NCBI GenBank assembly: GCA_964399265.1
Contig: CAYNQF010000024.1
Span: forward strand, 1 to 29,008
Source of the DNA: WJLY01 sp964399265
GTDB taxonomy: Bacteria; Joyebacterota; Joyebacteria; Joyebacterales; Joyebacteraceae
DNA: 29,008 nt
Direction: 5' to 3'
Part shown: piece by piece, positions 1 through 7,423 of the stretch
Position numbering within the stretch: the first letter of the stretch is position 1
How the letters are laid out: each line of letters opens with the position of its first letter
Position numbers and translations under genes: made by a program
Notes under the pieces: generated by a model
Told to the model about the DNA's origin: nothing
Seen by the model: the letters and a program-made list of their open reading frames with translations, nothing else
Database searches by the model: none

Positions 1-184
1 TCCGCTTCTCGTCGAGCATCGCGTGGCAGAGCTCCCGGCTCTGCTCCGGGTTCAGTGCGGGCTGGTCGGCCGGCACCAGAACGCCGTCCACCCTGAACTG
101 CGGCGGCACGCCCGGCGTGATGTGAAGGTCCGACGCCCTGCGCTGGACCATCTCCTCCAAGAGCTTCATTATCGCGGTCGTCAT
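1..184 (-). CDS. pilT: Type IV pilus retraction ATPase PilT, N-terminal fragment
   Basis: Only the first 61 codons lie in the window; the gene runs off the left edge. The ATG is at 184, reading MTTAIMKLLEEMVQRRASDL at the start. The segment RRASDLHITPG followed by FRVDG is the N-terminal PAS-like signature of PilT-type secretion ATPases, in which 'ASDLH' is near-invariant. PilT hexamers power pilus retraction and twitching from the inner face of the cytoplasmic membrane. The Walker motifs are outside the window, so a PilU paralogue cannot be excluded. It starts 31 bases downstream of pilB on the same strand, so the two are probably co-transcribed from the sigma-54-type promoter upstream of pilB. 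Confidence 0.85.
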   Translation of the reverse strand, partial: MTTAIMKLLEEMVQRRASDLHITPGVPPQFRVDGVLVPADQPALNPEQSRELCHAMLDEKR

Positions 185-214
185 CTCTAGTGCTCCGTCT
201 GGCGCCCGCGGCGC

Positions 215-1756
215 CTACGCCGTGCCACTGGTCACGGCCAGCACCTCGTCGAGCGTCGTGAGCCCCTCCTTGACCTTCTGCATTCCGTTGGCCACGAGAG
301 GGACCATTCCCCCGGCTAGAGCCCGGTCACGCATCGCCGAACCCACAATCCCTTGCAAGACTGCGTCCTTAACTTCACGTGTCATTGGAAAAAGCTCGTA
401 AAGCGCCATTCTGCCCTTGTATCCGGACTTGGAGCACTCCACGCAGCCCGCGCCGTGATAGAACGTCACGTTCCCGGCGTCGGGGAGTATCTCCCGGAAT
501 CGCTCGATCAGTATGGGGTCCGGGTCGTAGGGCTCCTTGCACTTCGGGCATATGCGCCGCACGAGCCGCTGCGCTATCACGAGGTTCAACGAGGAACAGA
601 TAAGATACGGCTCGACGCCCATGTTCATAAGTCGGTCGACCGTTGACGTTGCGTCGTTGGTGTGCAGCGTGCTGAACACGAGGTGGCCGGTCTGGGCCGC
701 CTTGATCGCGATCGAAGCGGTCTCGAGGTCTCGGATCTCGCCGACCAGGATCACGTCCGGGTCCTGCCTCAGGAACGACCGCAGCGCCGCGGCGAAGTCG
801 AGCCCGATCTCGGGCCTCGCACGGACCTGGTTGATCCCGGCCAGTTCGTACTCGACCGGGTCCTCCACGGTCATGATGTTCTTATCAGGCGAGTTGATCT
901 TCGTCAGCGCGGAGTAGAGCGTGGTCGTCTTTCCGCTGCCGGTAGGCCCGGTGAGCAGGATCATCCCGTGGGGCTGCTTGATCGCGTTGTTGATCATGGT
1001 CAGCGAGGCCTCGTCGAAGCCCAGGTCCTCGAGATCGGTCTTCAGATTCGTCTTGTCGAGAAGACGCATGACCACCTTCTCGCCGTAGACGGTCGGGATC
1101 ATCGACACACGGATGTCTACGACCCTGTGCATCACGCGCACCCTGCAGCTGCCGTCCTGGGGCAGACGCCGCTCCGCTATGTTGAGCCTCGAGAGGATCT
1201 TGATCCTCGAGGTGATGGCCCACTGCATTCTCTTGGGAGGCGGGAGGATCTCGCGCAGGACGCCGTCAACGCGGAGCCGCACGGAGAGTCCCTTCTCGGC
1301 CGGTTCGATGTGGATGTCGCTCGCCCCCTCCTCGATGGCCTGCAGGAGGATCAGGTTGACGAGCCGGATGACCGGCGCGTCGTTCGGCTCGATCGAAAGC
1401 TGTTCGCCGTCGACGTCGCTATCTCTCGTCATCTCGATCTCGACACCGACGATGTTCTGGATGCTCTTCTCGATGTCGAGCGATTCGCCGTACTGAGCGT
1501 CGATGAGTCCGAGGATCTGGTCGCGGCTTGCGCCGACAGGCTTGACCTCGTAGCCGGTGTTGGCGGCCACGGTGTCGCACGCGATGACGTCGAGCGGGTC
1601 CTCCATCGCGAGCAGCAGCGTGTCACCGTCGCGACCGACGGCCGCGACGCAGAAGCGCCGCGCCATCTCGCGCGGAACGAGCCGCACAACGTGCGGGTCG
1701 ATGTCGCAGCCCTGCAGATCCAGCAGGCTGCACGCGTCTGGTCTCATCTCGCCCAA
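215..1756 (-). CDS. pilB: Type IV pilus assembly / type II secretion ATPase (PilB/GspE)
   Basis: 513 aa. Cytoplasmic hexameric ATPase that drives pilin polymerisation (PilB) or pseudopilin assembly (GspE); the adjacent pilT favours PilB. Residues about 12-90 look like the second half of the MshEN N-terminal domain. The T2SSE ATPase core follows, with ASDIHIEP (145-152), Walker A GPTGSGKT (270-277), the Asp box TVEDPVEY (296-303), Walker B DVILVGEIRD (334-343) and the His box LVFSTLHTND (359-368). Zinc-binding cysteine pairs are C403/C406 and C438/C441. The start is TTG at 1756 behind an AGGAC-like site; an ATG three codons later (1747) is an alternative. An in-frame TAG two codons upstream of the TTG rules out extension, so the protein lacks the first part of MshEN seen in typical PilB of about 560 aa. 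Confidence 0.93.
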   Translation of the reverse strand: MGEMRPDACSLLDLQGCDIDPHVVRLVPREMARRFCVAAVGRDGDTLLLAMEDPLDVIACDTVAANTGYEVKPVGASRDQILGLIDAQYGESLDIEKSIQNIVGVEIEMTRDSDVDGEQLSIEPNDAPVIRLVNLILLQAIEEGASDIHIEPAEKGLSVRLRVDGVLREILPPPKRMQWAITSRIKILSRLNIAERRLPQDGSCRVRVMHRVVDIRVSMIPTVYGEKVVMRLLDKTNLKTDLEDLGFDEASLTMINNAIKQPHGMILLTGPTGSGKTTTLYSALTKINSPDKNIMTVEDPVEYELAGINQVRARPEIGLDFAAALRSFLRQDPDVILVGEIRDLETASIAIKAAQTGHLVFSTLHTNDATSTVDRLMNMGVEPYLICSSLNLVIAQRLVRRICPKCKEPYDPDPILIERFREILPDAGNVTFYHGAGCVECSKSGYKGRMALYELFPMTREVKDAVLQGIVGSAMRDRALAGGMVPLVANGMQKVKEGLTTLDEVLAVTSGTA

Positions 1757-1817
1757 GTCCTAAGTCCTTGCATTTCAGCGTCTTCGGAACGCCATGAGCA
1801 ACTTCCACTGAGATAAC

Positions 1818-1833
1818 AGCAAGCCTCATGCCA
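1818..1833 (-). promoter_or_regulatory. Sigma-54 (-24/-12) promoter of pilB-pilT
   Basis: Read on the minus strand the site is TGGCATG-N4-TTGCT, matching the RpoN consensus TGGCACG-N4-TTGCW at all key positions, with GG and GC exactly 12 bases apart. It lies about 60 bases upstream of the pilB start. RpoN control of type IV pilus genes is known in other bacteria. No enhancer-binding regulator or its binding site was identified here. Confidence 0.75.
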
Positions 1834-1873
1834 GTGTGTGAGGCGTGCGAGACCGGGTGTTAAATCCTTTGTA

Positions 1874-1895
1874 GGATTAGAGTTAGACCTAATCC
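1874..1895 (-). terminator. Weak hairpin at the end of the HD-GYP gene
   Basis: On the minus strand GGATTAG (1889-1895, including the TAG stop codon) pairs with CTAATCC (1874-1880) around an 8-base loop. It is followed by an A/T-rich stretch but has no clean T-run. It may act as a weak terminator separating the response regulator from pilB. The stem is AT-rich and only 7 bp. Confidence 0.35.
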
Positions 1896-3022
1896 GTGGG
1901 ACGAATCAGGAATGGGCCCGCAAAGGCCTCAGGAGCCTGCTTCGCATCCTGCAAGGGAGTGGGGCCCCCCGCGGGCCGACGCGCCTCCGAGGCAGGCTTG
2001 TGGAGGTCGGTTGAACTGACGAAGGCCCGCACGATGACCGGGTCGAACTGACTGCCGGAGGCGTCCTCGAGCACGCTCAGGGCTTCCTTCACCGAGAGCG
2101 CGTCGCGGTACGGACGCCTGGAGGTCAGCGCATCGTACGCGTCGGCGACCGAGAGTATCCGCGCACCCAGAGGTATGTCCGCTCCCTGGAGACCGTCCGG
2201 ATATCCGCTGCCGTCAAAGCGCTCGTGATGGTGACGAACCATGCTTATTACGGCCGACAGTTCCTCGATCGGGCAGAGTATGCGCTCTGCCACCACTGGA
2301 TGACGCTGGATGGACTCCCACTCGGACGCGTCGAGCTTGCCCGGCTTGTTGAGGACGCTCTCGCGAACGCCGATCTTGCCGATGTCGTGCAGCAGGCCGG
2401 CGAGCCAGATGTCCTGGATCTCCACCTCTGAGAGCGACAGGTACTTGCTTATTCCGACGGCTATCTCCGACACTCTCTCAGAGTGACCCTGCGTGTACTC
2501 ATCCTTGGCTTCCAGGGCCTGCGCCAGGGCCTTGATGCTGCCCATGAAGAGCCTCCGCAGCTCCTCGTTGGCGTCGTAGAGCTGCTTAGTACGCTCCTCG
2601 ACCTTCGACTCGAGGTCCCGCTGGTACTCGCGGTTCTCCTCGACCAGGCGCTTCTTCTCGATCGCGCGGTCGACGGTCAGTGCCAGATGGTCGAGATTGA
2701 GGGGTTTCGACAGATGGTCGTGGGCGCCAAGGCGCATGGCCTCGAGAGCGCCGTCAAGGTCGGGGGCTCCCGTGACCATGATGACCGCCACGTCGCGGTC
2801 GGCCAGGCGGATGTTCCGGAGAAGCTCGATGCCGTCCATCCCGGGCATGTTGATGTCCGAGAGGACGCACTCGTAGTCACCCTGCGTGACCATCGAGAGC
2901 GCCTTCTCGGCGTCCTCGGCCTGCTCGCACTCGTAGCCCTCGGCGGTCAGCTTCCTGCAAATCACGTCCCGCACGTACGACTCGTCATCCACGACCAGGA
3001 TCCTGCTTATGGCGGCCGCCAT
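1889..3022 (-). CDS. Response regulator with HD-GYP c-di-GMP phosphodiesterase domain
   Basis: 377 aa, RpfG-type. The receiver domain spans residues 7-122, with acidic pocket DD12-13, phospho-acceptor D56 (SDINMPGMDG), T84 and K106. A charged coiled-coil linker covers about 120-160. The HD-GYP domain (about 160-345) has HD at 212-213 (LLHDIGKIG), HHERFDGSGYP at 265-275 and a downstream DAYDALTSRRPYR. All expected metal ligands and the GYP motif are present, so c-di-GMP hydrolysis to pGpG/GMP is likely. The last 30 residues are low-complexity. The start is ATG 3022 behind GGAGGGGGAG. No partner histidine kinase lies in the window. The position next to pilB/pilT suggests c-di-GMP control of pili, which is an inference. 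Confidence 0.92.
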   Translation of the reverse strand: MAAAISRILVVDDESYVRDVICRKLTAEGYECEQAEDAEKALSMVTQGDYECVLSDINMPGMDGIELLRNIRLADRDVAVIMVTGAPDLDGALEAMRLGAHDHLSKPLNLDHLALTVDRAIEKKRLVEENREYQRDLESKVEERTKQLYDANEELRRLFMGSIKALAQALEAKDEYTQGHSERVSEIAVGISKYLSLSEVEIQDIWLAGLLHDIGKIGVRESVLNKPGKLDASEWESIQRHPVVAERILCPIEELSAVISMVRHHHERFDGSGYPDGLQGADIPLGARILSVADAYDALTSRRPYRDALSVKEALSVLEDASGSQFDPVIVRAFVSSTDLHKPASEARRPAGGPTPLQDAKQAPEAFAGPFLIRPTD

Positions 3023-3106
3023 CTCCCCCTCCGGACAGGACGGGCCTGCACACCGCGCTCATGCGCCGGCGTCAAGGCCGTTTGCCACGCTCACGCGCGG
3101 TGAACG

Positions 3107-3122
3107 AGCAAATTCCATTCCA
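3107..3122 (-). promoter_or_regulatory. Sigma-54-like promoter of the HD-GYP gene
   Basis: On the minus strand TGGAATG-N4-TTGCT has the correct 12-base GG-to-GC spacing. The -12 half is perfect and the -24 half deviates from TGGCACG at three positions. It lies about 85 bases upstream of the HD-GYP start codon. Together with the better site upstream of pilB it suggests joint RpoN control. Confidence 0.5.
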
Positions 3123-3279
3123 ACCGGAAGTTATTGGGCGATGGATAGTGCCGCCTCAGAGACGGTCTGGAAGGTGGCTACTGGTCGGTAATTTCCGGGC
3201 GTGTGATTCTGGAGCGAGGGTCTGGATTGCGCGGCGAGAGGACCCGCATGAGGTGGGGCCGGGCCTACTGGAACCGGAA

Positions 3280-3606
3280 CTAGCGTCCCAGCTCTGAGAT
3301 GTCCATCTGCTTCCACTCACGGGCGAGCTTGTCCCAGCGGAAGAGCTTCACCGTGTCGACGAACTCGTCGTCCGAGACGACGTACTCGACGTCGACCTCG
3401 CCGCCTATCCGCTTGGAGTAGGTGACCTTCTTGTCCAGGACCAGTGGCTTCACGGAGCGCTCGAGCTTCATGCGACCCGAAGCGCCGTCGAACACGGCGG
3501 TCTCGATGGTCAGATGCCGCTCGGGGAACTCCTCGGTCGTGTGGTCCACGAATCCGAACAGCTTCTCTATCTGGTCCAGGAGGTTTTCCCACTTCCTCTG
3601 GTGCAT
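3280..3606 (-). CDS. Small cytoplasmic protein of unknown function
   Basis: 108 aa, not recognised. It begins MHQRKWENLLDQIEKLFGF and ends KQMDISELGR. There is no signal peptide, membrane segment or cysteine motif. It is rich in charged residues and beta-like segments (HLTIETAVFDG, VDVEYVVSDDEF, DTVKLFRWDK), suggesting a small alpha/beta fold. The ATG at 3606 sits behind a strong GGGAGG, whereas the longer in-frame extension to 3792 is Arg/Pro/Gly-rich, lacks a ribosome-binding site and crosses a -10 element. It is monocistronic, with its own TATAAT upstream. The function cannot be inferred. Confidence 0.75.
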   Translation of the reverse strand: MHQRKWENLLDQIEKLFGFVDHTTEEFPERHLTIETAVFDGASGRMKLERSVKPLVLDKKVTYSKRIGGEVDVEYVVSDDEFVDTVKLFRWDKLAREWKQMDISELGR

Positions 3607-3708
3607 GGCCGCCTCCCAAGGCTCGACTGCCGTGCCGCTTGAGTGCCACCTGCGCCCTGCGCGCGCTACCCGAGTGCAATCCTGCGGTCCACCTGCGTGC
3701 TCCCGACC

Positions 3709-3714
3709 ATTATA
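3709..3714 (-). promoter_or_regulatory. -10 element upstream of the small unknown gene
   Basis: A perfect TATAAT on the minus strand, about 100 bases upstream of the ATG at 3606, stands out in a very GC-rich context. No good -35 hexamer occurs at 16-18 bases, so it may depend on an activator. Confidence 0.45.
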
Positions 3715-3805
3715 CCCGAGCGCCGACCACAAGGGAAACCGCGCACTCGCGGCTCTCCCCGCCCCCGTCTCACCTTGTGACGGCGGTCGCAATCGACCTC
3801 GGCCG

Positions 3806-3859
3806 ACCTCAGGATGCCGGTTGCCATAGACCGCGGCTCACCTCAGGATACCAGTCGCC
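3806..3859. repeat. Pair of 20-bp direct repeats upstream of tdh
   Basis: Two copies of acctcaggatRccRgtYgcc (3806-3825 and 3840-3859), identical at 17 of 20 positions, start 34 bases apart. They lie between the small unknown gene and tdh, 70-130 bases upstream of the tdh start. A DNA-bending or regulator-binding role is possible; simple local duplication is the alternative. A weak -10-like GATAAT follows at 3876-3881. Confidence 0.4.
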
Positions 3860-3931
3860 GCCGGCCCCGGAATCTGATAATCTACAGGGACGGTTCTCGA
3901 AGGCGGAAGGGGCCACCCGAGGAGCAGAGAA

Positions 3932-4909
3932 GTGCCTCCAAGCGACGACAGACGCATACTCGTCACGGGCTCGTGCGGCCAGATCGGCACGGAACTCGTG
4001 GTCGAACTCAGGCGCCGCTACGGCGAGACCAACGTCGTGGCGACCGACCTCAAGACACCCGGAGACCGCGAGTGCCAGGGGCCGTTCGAGCAGCTTGACG
4101 TTCGCGATGCCGACGCGTTCGCTGACGTCGCGAAGCGCTACAGCGTCGACACGATACTCCACATGGCCGCGATATTGTCGGCGAAGGGCGAGAAGGAACC
4201 GCGGACGGCATGGGACGTGAACGTGCGTGGGCTGCTGAACGCTCTCGAGGTCGCGCGCGAGCTCAAGCTGCGGCAGGTGCTCTGCCCCAGCTCCATCGCG
4301 GTCTTCGGCAAGGGTTGCCCGAAGGAGAACACGCCGCAGGAGACGGTCCTCAAGCCGGCCACGATGTACGGCGTCACGAAGGTCACCGGGGAGCTTCTCT
4401 GCGACTACTACGTGAAGCGGTTCGGCGTCGATGCCAGAGGGCTACGCTACCCGGGCATCGTCTCGGCCGAGGCGCTGCCGGGCGGCGGCACGACCGATTA
4501 CGCCGTGGAGATCTTCTACAAGGCGGTCGAGCAGGGGTCGTACACGTGCTTCCTCAAGGAAGACGCGCGCCTTCCCATGATGTACATGCCCGACTGCATC
4601 AAGGCCACCATCGACCTGATGGAGGCCGACGCCTCGCGACTCGAACACCACGGCGACTTCAACGTCGCCGCGATGAGCTTCACGCCCGGCGAACTCGCCG
4701 CGGCCATCCGTCGGCACATCCCTGACTTCGAGATCTCCTACGAGCCCGACTACCGCCAGCAGATCGCCGAGTCGTGGCCGTCGTCCATAGACGACAGCGC
4801 CGCACGCGCCGAGTGGGGCTGGAAGCCCGGCTTCGACATCGACTCGATGACCGAGGACATGCTTGCGAGGCTCAGGGCCAGACACCAGGCGGGTCTGCTC
4901 TACAAGTGA
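3932..4909 (+). CDS. tdh: L-threonine 3-dehydrogenase, short-chain (epimerase-like) type
   Basis: 325 aa, the usual length of SDR-type TDH (EC 1.1.1.103), which oxidises L-threonine to 2-amino-3-ketobutyrate with NAD+. The Rossmann motif is GSCGQIG (13-19). The catalytic residues are S120/S121 (CPSSIAVFG), Y146 and K150 in MYGVTKVTGELL. The segment LRYPGIVS and the late DSAARAEWGW block are typical of TDH rather than of UDP-galactose epimerase. The start is GTG 3932, 8 bases after GAGGAG. The decisive context is the convergent neighbour kbl, which cleaves the unstable product. Cytoplasmic. A generic NAD-sugar epimerase is the alternative but is unlikely given kbl. Confidence 0.92.
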   Translation: MPPSDDRRILVTGSCGQIGTELVVELRRRYGETNVVATDLKTPGDRECQGPFEQLDVRDADAFADVAKRYSVDTILHMAAILSAKGEKEPRTAWDVNVRGLLNALEVARELKLRQVLCPSSIAVFGKGCPKENTPQETVLKPATMYGVTKVTGELLCDYYVKRFGVDARGLRYPGIVSAEALPGGGTTDYAVEIFYKAVEQGSYTCFLKEDARLPMMYMPDCIKATIDLMEADASRLEHHGDFNVAAMSFTPGELAAAIRRHIPDFEISYEPDYRQQIAESWPSSIDDSAARAEWGWKPGFDIDSMTEDMLARLRARHQAGLLYK

Positions 4910-4953
4910 GCGCACGAGCGAGTACCGCCCGCGGGCAACAAGGGAGAAAGAAG

Positions 4954-4978
4954 GACGGGGGCCGAATCGGCCCCCGTC
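4954..4978. terminator. Bidirectional terminator between tdh and kbl
   Basis: Perfect 11-bp stem, GACGGGGGCCG (4954-4964) with its complement at 4968-4978, and a 3-base loop. On the minus side it is followed by a pyrimidine-rich CCTTCTTTCTCC stretch, on the plus side by TTCGG. It sits between the two converging stop codons and can serve both genes. Confidence 0.8.
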
Positions 4979-5000
4979 TTCGGTCTGGATGTCGGGCACA

Positions 5001-6248
5001 CTACAGCCCGTACTTGTCCACGATGCCCTTCTCGTCCAGGCCGAGGATGCCGTACTTCTCACCCACCTTCCTGAAGGCCTCGACGCAGCGGTCGATGTGC
5101 TCGCGCTCGTGGCCGGCCGAGAGCTGCACGCGGATGCGGGCCTCACCCTTCGGAACGACCGGGTAGAAGAAGCCGATCACGTAGATGCCCTCGGCGTACA
5201 TGTCGCGAGCCATGTCGTTCGCGAGCTTCGCGTTGTAGAGCATCACGGGCACGATGGGCGTCTGTCCGGGCCTCACGTTCAGGCCTGCCGCCGTGATCTT
5301 GTCGCGGAAGTACTTGGTGTTCTCCGCAAGCTTGTCACGGCGCTCCGTCGACTCGGTCAGGAGTTCGATGACCCGGATCGTCGCGCTCACGATGACCGGC
5401 GAGAGTGAGTTGCTGAAGAGGTAGGGCCGCGCGCGCTGCCTGCACAGTTCGACCAGCTCCCTGCGCCCCGACACGCAGCCGCCCGACGCGCCTCCCAGCG
5501 CCTTCCCGAACGTCGTCGTTATGATGTCGACGCGGTCCATCACGCCGAAGTGCTCGTGGGTGCCTCTCCCCTTCGGGCCGATGAAGCCGGTAGCGTGCGA
5601 ATCGTCGACCAGCACCATCGCCCCGTACTCGTCGGCGACGTCGCACATCTCGTCGAGCGGGCACAGGTCGCCGTCCATCGAGAAGACGCCGTCCGTGACG
5701 ATGAGCTTCCGCGGCTTGTCCTTGTGGGCCTCGAGCTTCTTCCTGAGATCGCCCATGTCCATGTGCTCGAAGATCTCGCGCTCGGCCCTGCACAGGCGTA
5801 TGCCGTCGATGAGCGACGCGTGGATGAGCCGATCCGAGATGATGACGTCGCCCTTGCCGAGTATCGCCTCGAAGACGCCCGCGTTCGCGTCCATGCACGA
5901 CGGGAAGAGCAGCGTGTCCTCGGTGCCGAGGAACGCCGTCACCTGCTCCTGAAGCTCCCTGTGGATGTCCTGGGTCCCGCAGATGAAGCGCACCGAGCTC
6001 ATGCCGTAGCCGCGAGCGTCCAGGCCCTCGTGCGCGGCCTTCACGACCGCCGGGTGGCTCGAGAATCCCAGGTAGTTGTTGGCGCAGAAGTTCAGGACCC
6101 GCTCACGAGACGCGCCCTCGGGGTACTCGACCTCGATCTCGGCGGCCTGGGGCGACCATATGAACCTCTTCTCCTTGAAGAGGCCGCTCTTCTTGATCTC
6201 CTCGATCTCGCCGGCGAAGCCGGCGCGGGTGTCCTTCGTGTATGCCAT
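5001..6248 (-). CDS. kbl: Glycine C-acetyltransferase (2-amino-3-ketobutyrate CoA ligase)
   Basis: 415 aa PLP enzyme of the alpha-oxoamine synthase family (EC 2.3.1.29), cleaving 2-amino-3-ketobutyrate with CoA to glycine and acetyl-CoA. Visible motifs are NFCANNYLG (53-61), GYGMSSVRFICGT (80-92), the cofactor His in LIHASLIDG (141-149), DDSHATG (215-221) and the Schiff-base lysine K249 in TTFGKALGGASGG. 'NNYLG' and 'RFICGTQD.H' are typical of KBL. The start is ATG 6248 behind GGAGG; a TTG nine codons upstream is open but would bury the ribosome-binding site. It forms a functional pair with convergent tdh. A promoter and an overlapping inverted repeat lie just upstream. Confidence 0.96.
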   Translation of the reverse strand: MAYTKDTRAGFAGEIEEIKKSGLFKEKRFIWSPQAAEIEVEYPEGASRERVLNFCANNYLGFSSHPAVVKAAHEGLDARGYGMSSVRFICGTQDIHRELQEQVTAFLGTEDTLLFPSCMDANAGVFEAILGKGDVIISDRLIHASLIDGIRLCRAEREIFEHMDMGDLRKKLEAHKDKPRKLIVTDGVFSMDGDLCPLDEMCDVADEYGAMVLVDDSHATGFIGPKGRGTHEHFGVMDRVDIITTTFGKALGGASGGCVSGRRELVELCRQRARPYLFSNSLSPVIVSATIRVIELLTESTERRDKLAENTKYFRDKITAAGLNVRPGQTPIVPVMLYNAKLANDMARDMYAEGIYVIGFFYPVVPKGEARIRVQLSAGHEREHIDRCVEAFRKVGEKYGILGLDEKGIVDKYGL

Positions 6249-6281
6249 TCCGACGCCTCCGGGGCTCTGGTGCAAGCGTGA

Positions 6282-6310
6282 AGACTCTTGTTGGTGAGCA
6301 CGAAGAGTCT
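6282..6310. promoter_or_regulatory. Inverted repeat overlapping the kbl promoter
   Basis: AGACTCTT (6282-6289) and AAGAGTCT (6303-6310) form a perfect 8-bp inverted repeat with a 13-base spacer. One arm overlaps the -10 hexamer and the other lies in the early transcribed region. The geometry fits an operator for a dimeric repressor. Confidence 0.5.
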
Positions 6311-6334
6311 ACCCGCTCGCGCGGCACCGGTCAA
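6306..6334 (-). promoter_or_regulatory. Sigma-70-type promoter of kbl
   Basis: Minus-strand TTGACC (6329-6334), 17-base spacer, TAGACT (6306-6311). This matches consensus at 5/6 and 4/6 positions with ideal spacing. The predicted transcript starts near 6299, about 50 bases before the start codon. Confidence 0.75.
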
Positions 6335-6424
6335 CGCCGCGGCCGGCCCGGATACCCGGCGCCGGCCACGGAGACCCGTGTGAACGCGTCACCCACCGGC
6401 GACGATATCCCTGAACTCATCTCA

Positions 6425-7210
6425 TCAGCGCCGGTAGAGGGCCTTGATGACGCCCCAGCTCGCGTCGCGCACCGGGTTCGAGCAATCGCTCGGGAACGAG
6501 GGCAGGTTCGGCTCCCCGGGCGTCGGGACCATCATGAACCAGTCGGCCGCGCTGGACGCGTTGTGGTCGGCCCCTCCCGGACAGCGCGCGAGCGAGTTGC
6601 CCTGCGGCACCGGCTCCGCATACTCCGGATCGCTGCAGACGGTCCAGGCGATCGGGACGGGGTCGCCGACGCTCCCCCAGTTCACGCCGTCGACGACCGT
6701 CGAGCAATCGATGGCGGCGGTGCTGTCGACGCCCGTCGCGAGAATGAGTCCGTCCCCCGAGTTCGCAAGAGCCATGTCGCAGTTCGAGCCGCTCACGAGC
6801 GTGATGTTGGGCACATCTGGATTGTCGTTGTCGTCCGCCGGGTGCTTGAACTCCCAATCGGCGTGAGAGAGGTCCGGCTCGATCTCGCCCGGGACGGCAT
6901 CGACGGCTATGAGCAGGATCTCGCCGGGCTGCATGGGTATGGAGTGGCCGCCGTGAACGCCCGGGAAGCGGTAGACGCCCTCCGGCATCCCCTCGTCGCC
7001 CTCATCCGTGATGATGGCGCCGTCGAGGAAGGCGACCGTTCCACCGGCGTTCACGATCTCGATGTACTCGTTGTGGATGTCGAACCCGGGGACGTAGTAG
7101 TAGATCTCGTTGAACATGACGCGGTTCCACACGTCCAGCGCAGAAGCTGCGGCCGCGCCGGCAGCCAGCAAGGCAGCGCACACAACCAGAACCGATACCG
7201 TCCGAACCAT
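6425..7210 (-). CDS. Secreted lamin-tail-domain protein with SW..IK C-terminal tail
   Basis: 261 aa. The signal peptide covers residues 1-24 (hydrophobic VSVLVVCAALLAAGAAAASA, cleavage near ASA|LD). The mature N-terminus carries a lamin-tail (LTD) signature, VMFNEIYYY followed by NEYIEIVNAGG and a 'L.GA.I.DEG' strand pattern. These Ig-like beta domains occur in secreted bacterial adhesins, nucleases and surface proteins. No catalytic domain is visible, so a structural or binding role is likely. The last 17 residues (NPVRDASWGVIKALYRR) align without gaps with the end of the propeller-like protein at 12828-13652, suggesting a shared C-terminal signal. The ATG at 7210 follows GGGAGG. A perfect 6-bp palindrome lies at 7231-7245 upstream. 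No clear promoter was seen. Confidence 0.8.
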   Translation of the reverse strand: MVRTVSVLVVCAALLAAGAAAASALDVWNRVMFNEIYYYVPGFDIHNEYIEIVNAGGTVAFLDGAIITDEGDEGMPEGVYRFPGVHGGHSIPMQPGEILLIAVDAVPGEIEPDLSHADWEFKHPADDNDNPDVPNITLVSGSNCDMALANSGDGLILATGVDSTAAIDCSTVVDGVNWGSVGDPVPIAWTVCSDPEYAEPVPQGNSLARCPGGADHNASSAADWFMMVPTPGEPNLPSFPSDCSNPVRDASWGVIKALYRR

Positions 7211-7423
7211 CCCATCCTCCCTTCGTCCCCGTCCGTCGAACGGACAACACTCCTCGTCAACCCCGGCGCATCAAGCGTGTGGAACGGCGCCGGGCGTCTC
7301 ACGTCAAGACCGCACACGCCGGCAGGTGCACCGAACGGTCCTGGATCACCGCGTTCCATGGAATGCCGCGCCACAGGGGCCTGCGGCGAACGGGGGCGGG
7401 CGGAGGCCCGGTCGGAGTGTGAA

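Noticed and set aside
662..1816. 384-aa plus-strand ORF opposite pilB
   Set aside because: Antisense shadow produced by high GC; Arg/Asp/Val-rich with no domain, and pilB on the other strand is unambiguous. The same applies to the long plus-strand ORFs opposite the deaminase (6242-8575), XdhD-like (8788-11793), menA (15951-17015) and DUF5916 (19133-20719) genes.
1757..1829. Frameshifted missing N-terminus of PilB in the upstream region
   Set aside because: The other frame upstream (MRLAVISVEVAHG...) shows no MshEN-like pattern and the region contains the sigma-54 promoter, so the short N-terminus looks real.
3607..3792. Long start of the small unknown gene at 3792
   Set aside because: The extension is low-complexity and contains the TATAAT at 3709-3714; the ATG at 3606 has a GGGAGG at proper distance.
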